Positions 56,958-64,000 of a stretch of 64,000 nucleotides of DNA are shown in pieces. Made by a program: the position numbers and the translations under genes. Position 1 is the first letter of the stretch; each line of letters starts with the position of its first letter. The notes beneath the pieces were generated by a model. That model ran no database searches, was not told where the DNA came from, and saw only the letters and a program-made list of their open reading frames with translations. Source of the stretch: Candidatus Nanohalarchaeota archaeon (GTDB taxonomy: Archaea > Nanohalarchaeota > Nanosalinia > Nanosalinales > JAFCCC01); NCBI GenBank assembly GCA_017610385.1, contig JAFCCC010000002.1, positions 30,570-94,569 of the forward strand, read 5' to 3'.

Positions 56958-58685
56958 ATGAAACATTTAGCAGTTATTGATCCAAAGAAATGTAACCCAA
57001 ATAAATGTCATCACGAGTGTATGAAGGCTTGTCCTATTAACAGACAAGACAAACAATGCATTCACCTAAATGAAAAAGGAGATTTGGCGAGAATTGATGA
57101 AGATTTATGTATTGGTTGCAAATTATGTATTAAAGCATGTCCTTTTGGAGCGATTCATATTGTTAATCTTGCTGAAGAAAAAGGCCAATTAGTTCATCAA
57201 TTTGGAAAAAACACTTTTAGATTGTATAATCTGCCGGCACCAAAAGAAGGGTTTGTTGTGGGCTTGCTTGGACAGAACAGTGTCGGAAAGACAACTGCTT
57301 TAAGAATTTTATTTGGAGATATTAAACTAAATCTAGGGGATTTTGAAAATGTTCCGAAGTTAAAAGAAGTTATTTCTAAATTTAGAGGAACTGAACTTCA
57401 GAATTTTTTTGAAAAATTTGAAAATAAAGAAATTAAGGTTGCATACAAATCCCAACAAGTTGATAAAATTCCTATGTTGTTCAAAGGAAAGGTTTCTGAC
57501 TTCTTGAAAAATAAAAGAAAAGAAGTTGAAGAAATTTGGAATCGTAAACTAAAGGAGTTAAGTGGGGGGGAACTGCAGAAAATAGCAATTTTTGCTACAA
57601 TAGAAAGGGATGCTGATCTTTATCTTTTTGACGAACCCTCGTCTTATTTAGATGTTAAACAAAGATTAGAATTAGCTAAGGACATTAGAAAATTAGCTGA
57701 AACTAAAAAGGTTGTAGTTGTTGAACATGATTTGGCAACTCTTGATTTTCTTTCAGATATAATTTATATTTTCTATGGAGATGCAGGAGTTTTTGGGGTT
57801 GTGTCTCAAAATAAATCAGTTCGAGATGGCATTAATCAATTTTTAGATGGATTTTTGATCCAAGAAAACATTAAAATAAGACCAGAAGAGATCAGCTTTC
57901 TGGTTAGACGAAATAAATTTGCTCTAGAAGAAAGTATTTTGGAGTTTCCAGAAATATATCATAAATTTAAAAACTTTGATTTAAAAATTGAAAAAGGTGA
58001 GATTCTAAAAGGAGAGGTATTAGGCATTTTTGGGGAAAACGCCTTGGGAAAAACTACATTTGCGAGAATTTTAGCTGGCGAATTAAAACCAAAGAAGGGT
58101 TCTTTTAATAAAATCAGAATTTCACATAAACCACAATACCTAAGTTCTGATTTCAAGGGAACTGTAAGAGAAGTATTAAGCTTGAAAAATGATATTTATT
58201 CTACTGAATTTAGAACAAAATTCATTCAACCATATGATTTAGAGAAATTAATGGAGAAAAAAGTAGATGAACTAAGTGGGGGGGAATTGCAGAAAATAGC
58301 AATTGTTTTGTGTTTGGCGCAAAAAGCTGATGTTTATCTTTTGGATGAGCCTTCTGCATATTTGGATGTTGAAACTCGAATAAAACTAGCCAAAGATTTG
58401 AGAACTTTTGTTGAGAAAAATAATACGTCAGTTCTAATTATTGACCATGATTTATTGCTTTTAGATTATGTTTGCGACCGAACTATTGTTTTTGAAGGAA
58501 TTCCAGGAATAAGCGGACATGCAAGAAGTCCGGTTCCATTGAGAGAAGGCATAAATGAATTTTTAAAAAATCTAAATATCACCTTTAGAGTAGATCCAAG
58601 AACTGGCCGACCAAGAGCAAACAAAATTGGATCCCAGAAAGACAAGGAACAAAAGAAGAAGAAGGATTTTTACTGCGCCGCCTAA
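56958..58685 (+). CDS. abce1: ABCE1/Rli1 ribosome-recycling ATPase
   Basis: This 575-residue twin-ATPase splits ribosomes after termination. The N-terminal iron-sulfur domain has two Cys clusters (CNPNKCHHEC with CP and a later C, and CIGCKLCIKACPFGAI). NBD1 has Walker A GLLGQNSVGKTTAL and signature LSGGELQKIAI, then DEPSSYLD and the VVEHDLATLD His switch. NBD2 has GIFGENALGKTTFA, the same LSGGELQKIAI and DEPSAYLD, and IIDHDLLLLD. The hinge tail RVDPRTGRPRANKIGSQKD is diagnostic. The two signature regions are near-identical in DNA, including a GGGGGGG run in each, but both stay in frame here. Confidence 0.96.
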   Translation: MKHLAVIDPKKCNPNKCHHECMKACPINRQDKQCIHLNEKGDLARIDEDLCIGCKLCIKACPFGAIHIVNLAEEKGQLVHQFGKNTFRLYNLPAPKEGFVVGLLGQNSVGKTTALRILFGDIKLNLGDFENVPKLKEVISKFRGTELQNFFEKFENKEIKVAYKSQQVDKIPMLFKGKVSDFLKNKRKEVEEIWNRKLKELSGGELQKIAIFATIERDADLYLFDEPSSYLDVKQRLELAKDIRKLAETKKVVVVEHDLATLDFLSDIIYIFYGDAGVFGVVSQNKSVRDGINQFLDGFLIQENIKIRPEEISFLVRRNKFALEESILEFPEIYHKFKNFDLKIEKGEILKGEVLGIFGENALGKTTFARILAGELKPKKGSFNKIRISHKPQYLSSDFKGTVREVLSLKNDIYSTEFRTKFIQPYDLEKLMEKKVDELSGGELQKIAIVLCLAQKADVYLLDEPSAYLDVETRIKLAKDLRTFVEKNNTSVLIIDHDLLLLDYVCDRTIVFEGIPGISGHARSPVPLREGINEFLKNLNITFRVDPRTGRPRANKIGSQKDKEQKKKKDFYCAA

Positions 58686-58686
58686 A

Positions 58687-60036
58687 TTACTCAGCCATTA
58701 ACTGATCTAGGCTTTCTTTAAAAGAGGGATTTTTTAGTGAAATGTCTTGTGCAATAGCTCGCGCAATGTCTCTAATTTCCCATTGTGCGGCTGGTTTTAA
58801 TCTATCACCCATAAATCCAGAAACAATATTCCATGCATTTAATTTTATCAAACTGCAGATTTCTGTTGCATGTGGTATAACGCCTATTGCTTCGCTTTTT
58901 GGGATTCCCGAACCCACCATTGCTTCATAAAGATCAAAAGATCTATTACACGTATCCTGAAATGCAGTAAAATATGAAGAGTTTCTTATTGTTTCTGGGA
59001 CTACAATTTCACCTCTTTGAGCCGCTGAATAAATTGATTCATAAATCTGAGGAATAGTATCATGCCGTTCCAATTGATGTAGTGCATTTAAAGACATTTT
59101 TGCTACATAACCGGTTATATTCCCTACAGAATTTGATAAACTTAACATAGCCTTTTTTGCTAAATCTTTACCTCTTGCAAATTCGATCATTTCAGAAGTT
59201 AAAGGAATACTGACTAAAATGGGTTTAGAAAGCGAAAGATTACTTAAATATTTGCTTAATTTATCATCTTCGGAAATAAATATATGCGCCATTCCTGGGA
59301 ATTTTCCTTGCGCAATAAATGCTTCAACATTTTTGGGAGCATATAACGTTTCATATCTTTTTTCTAATTGCGTAAACGTTAGTTTTAAAGTTCGGGTTAA
59401 TAATTCAGGAATCCAAGTATTGTCTTCTGGATCATAAGCCGCTTTTAGACCTGTAAATGATGCAAAATTTCCGTGTCCGTGAAGATATTTAGCAGCGACT
59501 AGTAAAGGATGAATAAATCTAGCGTCCTCTCGTGGAATTTGGTTTGCTGAATGTGGCTCTGTCATTTGCATATATATCCCAAACGAATCTTGGAATAATT
59601 GCAAAACTTGATCTTCAAATTCTGTGCCACTAATTGCGGCAGGCATAAAATATTCTCCTGATCGATTCTCTTCACCAGATCGTGTATATCTTAGAGAAGT
59701 TTGTAAAAATTTAGTAAAATCATCAGCACACAAACCTAAAGTAACTAATCTTGGAGCTACGACTTCAATTCCGTGTGGTGCTTGATAAAAAACAGAAGTA
59801 TGTCCTCCTTCTGCGCATGCAAAGAACAATTTTTCAAGTACGGCTTTTCTTTCTTCACTAGAAATTCCTTTTAATTCTTTTTCATAAATTTCGTAAGGAC
59901 CTAATTGAGAGCGGCTATATGCTGTACGTGCTGTACCAAATGTAATCTCTTCAACACCATAGTCGGGATTCTCTTGGTTTTGAGCGCCCCATCGTAAATT
60001 TGCTTCTGGTTCCCGAATTATAATTTCTCTTCCCAC
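58687..60036 (-). CDS. Divergent ThyX-like protein with two ThyX-related halves
   Basis: This 449-residue protein starts with GTG at 60036 (MGREIIIREPEANLRWG). The first part resembles the ThyX N-terminal half: GGHTSVFYQAPHGIEVVAPR, then LQTSLRYTRSGE and YFMPAA. The second part (about 300-449) resembles the C-terminal half: MSLNALHQLERHDTIPQ, GIPKSEAIGVIPHATE, and RLKPAAQWEIRDIARAIA, where R...AQWEI is a dUMP-binding block. The classical RHRxxS flavin/substrate motif is degenerate (ERHDTI), and the chain is about twice the normal ThyX length. It may be a pseudo-dimer in one chain or have lost thymidylate synthesis. It lies next to no other folate gene. Together with tdk it defines the dTMP supply in this window. 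Confidence 0.72.
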   Translation of the reverse strand: MGREIIIREPEANLRWGAQNQENPDYGVEEITFGTARTAYSRSQLGPYEIYEKELKGISSEERKAVLEKLFFACAEGGHTSVFYQAPHGIEVVAPRLVTLGLCADDFTKFLQTSLRYTRSGEENRSGEYFMPAAISGTEFEDQVLQLFQDSFGIYMQMTEPHSANQIPREDARFIHPLLVAAKYLHGHGNFASFTGLKAAYDPEDNTWIPELLTRTLKLTFTQLEKRYETLYAPKNVEAFIAQGKFPGMAHIFISEDDKLSKYLSNLSLSKPILVSIPLTSEMIEFARGKDLAKKAMLSLSNSVGNITGYVAKMSLNALHQLERHDTIPQIYESIYSAAQRGEIVVPETIRNSSYFTAFQDTCNRSFDLYEAMVGSGIPKSEAIGVIPHATEICSLIKLNAWNIVSGFMGDRLKPAAQWEIRDIARAIAQDISLKNPSFKESLDQLMAE

Positions 60037-60215
60037 AACTCAAAATATTAGAATTTTGAATTAAAATAGCTTTGTAATGTGAACGTAATGTGCAACACAT
60101 AAGGAATAGAAACTTCTAAAAAAATACAAGATTTAGTTAAATTTGAGAAATGTTAATTTTGCTAATGTGAAATACAAATCCAAATCCATAAAAATCTTCG
60201 TGTTAAATCAAAACT

Positions 60216-60767
60216 ATGAAAGAAAATATTGTTTTTAGTAAGATAGGTGCGGAAATTGCCAGGCAACTTCGTACATTGCACCAGGTTAAAGAAGAAAGTA
60301 GATATACTACCGCAATACTTTTTCCAGACGACGAAAGACAATTGCATGACGTAGTTCCTTATGGAACTTCTGCCCTTCAATCTTGGTTGCGTGATGGGGG
60401 AACAAAATTTCACACTGAAAAACGCGAAAAAACAGTGATTGTGGAAGATTATGAACGTACTAAACAAAACAGAGATGCACTTAATGCGTTCTGTTACCAG
60501 CACACACCCCAAAGCGTCATGTTTTTTAGACAAATCTATGAGGCATTTGAACAAGAAACACCTTTGCCAGAATTCATATATAAAACCGTAAAAGACACTG
60601 TTGGGGTGCTCGAACACCTCGCATCAAATGAAATTCCTGAAGCATATACTCTTTTAGAACAATATGCAATACCAGACAGCGACAGAGCAGATCCACTAAA
60701 TCAGCTTTCTTTAGAGATTTCTTATGCATTGGACAGACTTACTGAACTCAGTTCTACTAATCAATAA
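60216..60767 (+). CDS. Hypothetical cytosolic helical protein, 183 aa
   Basis: This 183-residue soluble protein is mainly helical, with no recognised motif. The N-terminus MKENIVFSKIGAEIARQLR is followed by a mixed section (YTTAILFPDDERQLHDVV) and long acidic helices to the end (PLNQLSLEISYALDRL). It is divergent from the ThyX-like gene, about 180 nt away, with its own AT-rich promoter. Function unknown. Confidence 0.68.
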   Translation: MKENIVFSKIGAEIARQLRTLHQVKEESRYTTAILFPDDERQLHDVVPYGTSALQSWLRDGGTKFHTEKREKTVIVEDYERTKQNRDALNAFCYQHTPQSVMFFRQIYEAFEQETPLPEFIYKTVKDTVGVLEHLASNEIPEAYTLLEQYAIPDSDRADPLNQLSLEISYALDRLTELSSTNQ

Positions 60768-60825
60768 ATTTAAATGCGGCATAATTTAAATATGATGCAG
60801 AAGTTCATAGGAGGGCAGTATAAGC

Positions 60826-61089
60826 CTAATAGATTGATTCTCCGCATGAAACGCCTTCTATACCACTTAAAGAACTTTTCATCTTCTTTAATTTAGTCCT
60901 AATCCGGTCAATATCTAAATCCATACCACGAAGATCCATTTTAGTCTCTTCAACACCTCTAAAGTCACTTAGAATTTTAAGAGTTATCGCATCAACACCT
61001 TTGATTTTAGAGAGTTCTTTTACAAAACTTATTGAATCTATATCTGTTGGTTTAAAAATGCCCAAAGTTAATTTGTTGATTTTTGTCAT
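60826..61089 (-). CDS. DUF211 protein
   Basis: This 87-residue ferredoxin-like-fold protein is found almost only in archaea: LTLGIFKPTDIDSISFVKEL start, KGVDAITLKILSDF, VEETKMDLRGMDLDID and a C-terminal SGIEGVSCGE. These segments match DUF211 throughout. Known structures are small oligomers with a possible ligand or metal role, not established. It is convergent with the preceding orphan gene. Confidence 0.88.
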   Translation of the reverse strand: MTKINKLTLGIFKPTDIDSISFVKELSKIKGVDAITLKILSDFRGVEETKMDLRGMDLDIDRIRTKLKKMKSSLSGIEGVSCGESIY

Positions 61090-61183
61090 AAAGTATTATT
61101 TGCTTTGTGGTTTTATAAAATTTAGTTAGAACAACACAATCATTTTTATATCTTTTTACTACTATAATAAGACAAGCGATTTT

Positions 61184-61903
61184 ATGTCAAATTCACCATA
61201 TTCTATAGCTATGAAAAATGGAAGAGTAAGTTATTGGGCTACTGGAATAACAAATGACGGATTTCCGCGGGGCGGAACTCTTGAGGTAAAACACATAAAT
61301 CATGGTAATTCTTTTGCAGTGGTCTTTGGGTGTTATGATTCTGAAAAAGACGTATCAGTTTATTGTACACCAGACACTCAAGAAATTAGAATAACTGGTT
61401 CTTGCGCACCAGAAGCAATAAAAGCTATTTTAGGCGCTACAAGAGACTTAGATCAACTATCTATAAGAAAATCAAATCATAATTCGGGAAACAGAACCAT
61501 AATCCCCCTAGAATTGTGGAAAATAATAGATCAAATAGAAGATCCAAAATTGACACCATATTTTCCTAGACGTGAAATAACTTGTTTTCCATATGCAGAA
61601 GATCATGATAGTGGAAAAGATCTGGGTTTCCTTAAGTTAGTAGCAAAAGAACTTGATGTTTTAGATGATGCAGCAAAAGAGGGTTTTGGAATTATTGGTA
61701 GAGATTCTAGAGTAAAAAAAGTACGTGGTTTTGATATTGCACGGACGGTAGCCAAAGGACTTAAATTATTCTTGTCTTCTGACGGACGAGATGAATTTCA
61801 TGGGATCCGTTGTTATTCAGATAGTGGTGATGGCGTTATTGAACTAGATGCGCCTGCACAAGAAAGACTTCAACAATTTTTAGAAAGCGAATATTTTCTT
61901 TAG
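61184..61903 (+). CDS. Hypothetical cytosolic protein, 239 aa
   Basis: This is a 239-residue soluble alpha/beta protein. Strand-rich N-terminal third (GTLEVKHINHGNSFAVVFGC, VSVYCTPDTQEIRI), helical middle (LELWKIIDQIEDP, FLKLVAKELDVLDDA) and an acidic end. A TATA-like TTTTTATATC near 61143-61152 is about 30 nt upstream. The family is not recognised. The even spread of charged residues and good codon use argue that it is real. Confidence 0.68.
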   Translation: MSNSPYSIAMKNGRVSYWATGITNDGFPRGGTLEVKHINHGNSFAVVFGCYDSEKDVSVYCTPDTQEIRITGSCAPEAIKAILGATRDLDQLSIRKSNHNSGNRTIIPLELWKIIDQIEDPKLTPYFPRREITCFPYAEDHDSGKDLGFLKLVAKELDVLDDAAKEGFGIIGRDSRVKKVRGFDIARTVAKGLKLFLSSDGRDEFHGIRCYSDSGDGVIELDAPAQERLQQFLESEYFL

Positions 61904-61981
61904 AAAGTGCGTATTTATTTGATTAAAAAGCGAGAATCCAATTTAAATCAGAAGAAATATATTTTAATCATAAAACTTCGC

Positions 61982-62506
61982 CTATAAGAATCGTCGCTCA
62001 GAACTCGGAGATGAAGAAAAATCAGGTGAAAATGGATTTATTCGTTCTGGTTCTTTTTCAGGCGGCGCTTTAAAAGAATTATCAGTGGAAACCTCTGCTG
62101 AATTCTTATTAGATTCTTTCATTTCTCTTAATAAACTAATCATTTCTATATTTTGGTCTCGGATTTCCTTTAGAATTTCAACAATAGGATCATTTAATTT
62201 TGATTTTGGTGGTTCTGGTTTTGGTTGTATGGGTCTTTCAAATAAGGGTTTTTCAGAATCAGACAAATCTCTTATTTCTGGTTCAGGCTCTTTTTCCTTC
62301 TTAATCGGAGATTGTTGTGAACTGTATTTTTGTGCCTGTTGTTTAAGAAAATCAAGAGAAGTCGACGTTTTTGGTTCAATGTTTTCTGGGTTCTTTTTTT
62401 TATCTAACAAAGGATTTATTTTAGGATCCATTTTAGGAATCACAGAATTATTCTCATGTTCTTTTCTAATTTCGTCTTTAATTGTGTCAAAAAATGTCAT
62501 ATTCAC
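61982..62506 (-). CDS. Disordered/coiled-coil operon protein C, 174 aa
   Basis: This is the third gene of a three-gene operon. The GTG start at 62506 overlaps the TGA of the upstream gene (GTGA) and is preceded by AGGAG at 6-nt spacing, fixing it over the in-frame TTG. The product begins with an amphipathic helix (MTFFDTIKDEIRKE), then a long Pro/Glu/Lys/Ser-rich disordered stretch. A single predicted coiled coil, DPIVEILKEIRDQNIEMISL, is followed by another disordered stretch. It ends in SSERRFL. The helix and the ERR end are shared with its two operon neighbours. Confidence 0.65.
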   Translation of the reverse strand: MNMTFFDTIKDEIRKEHENNSVIPKMDPKINPLLDKKKNPENIEPKTSTSLDFLKQQAQKYSSQQSPIKKEKEPEPEIRDLSDSEKPLFERPIQPKPEPPKSKLNDPIVEILKEIRDQNIEMISLLREMKESNKNSAEVSTDNSFKAPPEKEPERINPFSPDFSSSPSSERRFL

Positions 62507-62850
62507 CAAAGTCTCCTTTCTTCAAAAGGTTTATCATAATACTGTGAACTTGATTTAGATTCCACTGAAGATGAAATCGGATTTTGTTTTTCTAAATCTC
62601 TCTTTTTTACTATTTCTTCAAGTAATCTTATAATTCTTTCGTTTTGATCTAACATTCGATCAATTTTCGAAATTATAGAATATTGAGATTCAGAAGAATG
62701 AGGCTCCATTCCAGGCAAATTAAATAAAGTATTCATTTTCTCAGAAGTATCTTGAATTTCAACTTCTTCGTTTGTATCTGAATCACTATAATGTTGAACT
62801 CCAGTAGGTTTAAGTTCAATCTCTGTTGGCTCTTGCTTTTTTCTAAACAT
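62503..62850 (-). CDS. Disordered/coiled-coil operon protein B, 115 aa
   Basis: This is the middle gene. ATG at 62850 lies one base after the upstream TAG, with GAGG 7 nt before it. The 115-residue product has a charged N-terminus (MFRKKQEPTEIELKP), an acidic Ser-rich middle, one coiled coil (ISKIDRMLDQNERIIRLLEE) and a disordered end finishing EERRLW. The coiled coil aligns with those of its neighbours at DQN or TQN, then I-I-x-L-L-x-E. There is no enzyme motif. It is probably a structural or scaffold component. Confidence 0.65.
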   Translation of the reverse strand: MFRKKQEPTEIELKPTGVQHYSDSDTNEEVEIQDTSEKMNTLFNLPGMEPHSSESQYSIISKIDRMLDQNERIIRLLEEIVKKRDLEKQNPISSSVESKSSSQYYDKPFEERRLW

Positions 62851-62851
62851 A

Positions 62852-63286
62852 CTATCGCCTCATTTTGTAATTTAAATTCATATTAATTTCTCTTAAAAGT
62901 TCGATTATTGTTTGATTTTGGGTTGTCATTACATCTAGTTTAGCTGTTAAACGATCATTTTGTGAAACTTCAGGGGTTGTTGATCTCTCATATAATGATC
63001 TTGTCCTTTCACGATATTGCGGGTTTTCTTTTGCATATGAACTAAGTGCAGAAGGGGTGGATTGCATAGTCGACCTGCTTTGTAATATCTGAGAAGCATT
63101 CTTTTGCTCTCTTTGTGGTGAATTTTGAATAGTATTTGAATAATTTCTTTCTGGATATTTCAGAGTTTCTGAACTTGGTTGATTTATCTGGGATTTTTGT
63201 GAAAGATAATTTGACGAGGAATATTTTTGAGTGGTTTTTGTATTTTCTCCTTTCAAGAATTTTTTAAATTTACTAAAAAGCCCCAT
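62852..63286 (-). CDS. Disordered/coiled-coil operon protein A, 144 aa
   Basis: This is the first gene of the trio. ATG at 63286 follows GAGG at 8 nt spacing and gives the basic amphipathic helix MGLFSKFKKFLKG; two upstream in-frame GTG codons are less likely. A Ser/Gln/Asn-rich disordered region of about 90 residues follows, then the coiled coil LDVMTTQNQTIIELLREIN and a basic end YKMRR. The N-terminal helix could bind membrane. The shared coiled coil suggests that A, B and C form hetero-oligomers. Confidence 0.65.
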   Translation of the reverse strand: MGLFSKFKKFLKGENTKTTQKYSSSNYLSQKSQINQPSSETLKYPERNYSNTIQNSPQREQKNASQILQSRSTMQSTPSALSSYAKENPQYRERTRSLYERSTTPEVSQNDRLTAKLDVMTTQNQTIIELLREINMNLNYKMRR

Positions 63287-63370
63287 CACCACAACCTCTT
63301 ATTTACTATAAACACAATATTTATTATAAATACCGTTTGTTATAAATACAAATAGTATATTGCTCCTATA

Positions 63371-63438
63371 GTATTTATGTAATGTGGCTATTGAAGTGAG
63401 AAATGTATTTATATAATATAGCTATTGAGGTGAGAAAT
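63371..63438 (+). repeat. 34-bp tandem duplication in a promoter/RBS region
   Basis: Two adjacent 34-bp copies (63371-63404 and 63405-63438) read GTATTTATgTAATgTgGCTA then TTGAaGTGAGAAAT, with a few substitutions. The second copy supplies the GAGGTGA Shine-Dalgarno of the gene at 63441; the first has GAAGTGA. Each copy also holds a TATTTATRTAAT element, so promoter and ribosome site were duplicated together. Confidence 0.88.
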
Positions 63439-63440
63439 TA

Positions 63441-64000
63441 GTGAAGGATTATTGTATGCATGGCTGTTATCCGGTTGATAGTACTTTTTTTGAAGGTTCT
63501 GGAATTGATGCTGAAAAATTTATTAAAAGCCTAAAGCTGGCTGAAGACATAAATAAAAAAGTTCTTGAAACCCTAAAGGAGCTTAAAATAACGCATATAG
63601 ACGGTCTGTATTCTTATCGTGTTCTTATTACTTTATTATCAGATGTGGTTGGCTCAGATGTTGGTGAAAGGATTTTAGATGAAATGGGAAGCACATTACA
63701 CTATAAATCTGGCCTAGGAGAACCATATGTTGCAAAAGGAGATAGAACATTAGTTATTGGTGCTAAAAAACAAGGTAAGCCGATGGGCGCATATAGAACA
63801 TTAGGTTCTCTGTTAGGTTTTCAATATGGATATCAAAGGCATAAAGTTAATGAATGGTTAAATGTAAGTCCAAGATCTCAATTTTACAATGAAATGATGG
63901 GTCGGAGAGGGGAGGCAGAACAACAAGTTAATCGAGTTTTAGCAACGCTAAGTGATCTTTATCAACAGAAACACTTGTTAGAACATGATATTAGAAAATT
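63441..64000 (+). CDS. Hypothetical protein, partial (runs off right edge)
   Basis: The frame is open from GTG 63441 to the end of the window, 186 residues visible. GTG is chosen because GGTGA lies 7 nt upstream; ATG at 63456 is the alternative. The sequence starts KDYCMHGCYPVDSTFFEG and continues with helices (IKSLKLAEDINKKVLETLKE), a YSYRVLITLLSDVVG helix, a beta hairpin (GDRTLVIGAKKQG) and an Arg-rich helical part. It has no signal peptide or membrane helix. It is divergent from the coiled-coil operon and controlled from a duplicated promoter segment. The family is not recognised. Confidence 0.7.
   Translation, partial: MKDYCMHGCYPVDSTFFEGSGIDAEKFIKSLKLAEDINKKVLETLKELKITHIDGLYSYRVLITLLSDVVGSDVGERILDEMGSTLHYKSGLGEPYVAKGDRTLVIGAKKQGKPMGAYRTLGSLLGFQYGYQRHKVNEWLNVSPRSQFYNEMMGRRGEAEQQVNRVLATLSDLYQQKHLLEHDIRK

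Noticed and set aside
62085..62558. Plus-strand 157-aa Ser/Phe/Gly-rich ORF
   Set aside because: Antisense of the disordered Glu/Lys/Ser protein C; no promoter, and overlaps coupled genes with good Shine-Dalgarno sites.

Overview
The window is AT-rich archaeal chromosome. Archaeal or eukaryote-like information genes are spread through it: a TFB transcription factor, a histone, aMBF1, Nop5/Nop56, Trm1, ABCE1/Rli1, ribosomal protein eS17 and a DUF211 protein. Many genes have TATA boxes, often with a BRE, about 25-35 nt before the start codon, which fits leaderless transcripts. Most surface-protein genes instead carry Shine-Dalgarno sites. Coding density, many orphan small proteins, nucleoside salvage genes and Cys-rich, Asn-rich surface proteins resemble DPANN archaea of the Woesearchaeota/Pacearchaeota type. 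That placement is inference.

Layout. (1) 1-3.5 kb: uridine kinase, thymidine kinase, tRNA-Arg(CCT) and a small membrane gene frameshifted at a poly-G run. (2) 3.5-35 kb: mostly a cell-surface region. It holds two right-handed beta-helix proteins, a 2435-residue Cys-rich protein with DNRLRE, MopE, VWA and lamin-tail domains, four proteins built from shared modules, a candidate S-layer protein with repeated Ig-like domains, and a SpoIIM-like membrane protein. Inside it lies an archaeosortase gene (27955) with a co-transcribed membrane partner that resembles the bacterial exosortase-H pair. One beta-helix protein (31820-34288) ends in a matching VPxxxP plus membrane-helix tail, so enzyme and a likely substrate sit about 3 kb apart. 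A small conflict cluster follows the sortase: a wHTH-nucleotidyltransferase/HEPN pair and a three-gene operon of two tiny paralogous proteins plus a caspase-like protease. (3) 35-41.5 kb: Nop5, a YbjQ-like protein, two membrane-anchored staphylococcal-nuclease-like proteins, an IS remnant, a large HEPN protein, a decayed pseudogene and eS17. (4) 41.6-50.8 kb: histone and TFB divergent from a shared promoter region, a second nucleotidyltransferase/HEPN pair, an alkyltransferase-like protein without its cysteine, a split permease with a NifX-like protein, Trm1, a RelBE-type module, a hypoxanthine phosphoribosyltransferase-like gene and an aminotransferase. (5) 50.9-64 kb: a large anchored surface protein, a ThiI-like PP-loop enzyme, aMBF1, ABCE1, a divergent ThyX-like protein, several orphans, and an operon of three disordered proteins that share one coiled-coil motif.

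How the parts fit. Udk, Tdk, the HPRT-like enzyme, the ThyX-like protein and two externally oriented nucleases suggest scavenging of nucleic acids and nucleosides. The surface genes plus the archaeosortase suggest an elaborate, partly sortase-anchored envelope. Toxin-antitoxin-like modules, the HEPN protein and the caspase-like operon suggest small abortive-infection or stress systems. The strongest candidates for undescribed biology are the caspase-like mini-operon (30465-31534), the XrtH-like archaeosortase pair with its substrate and palindrome-rich promoter region (27414-28984, 31820-34288), and the three-gene disordered/coiled-coil operon (61982-63286).
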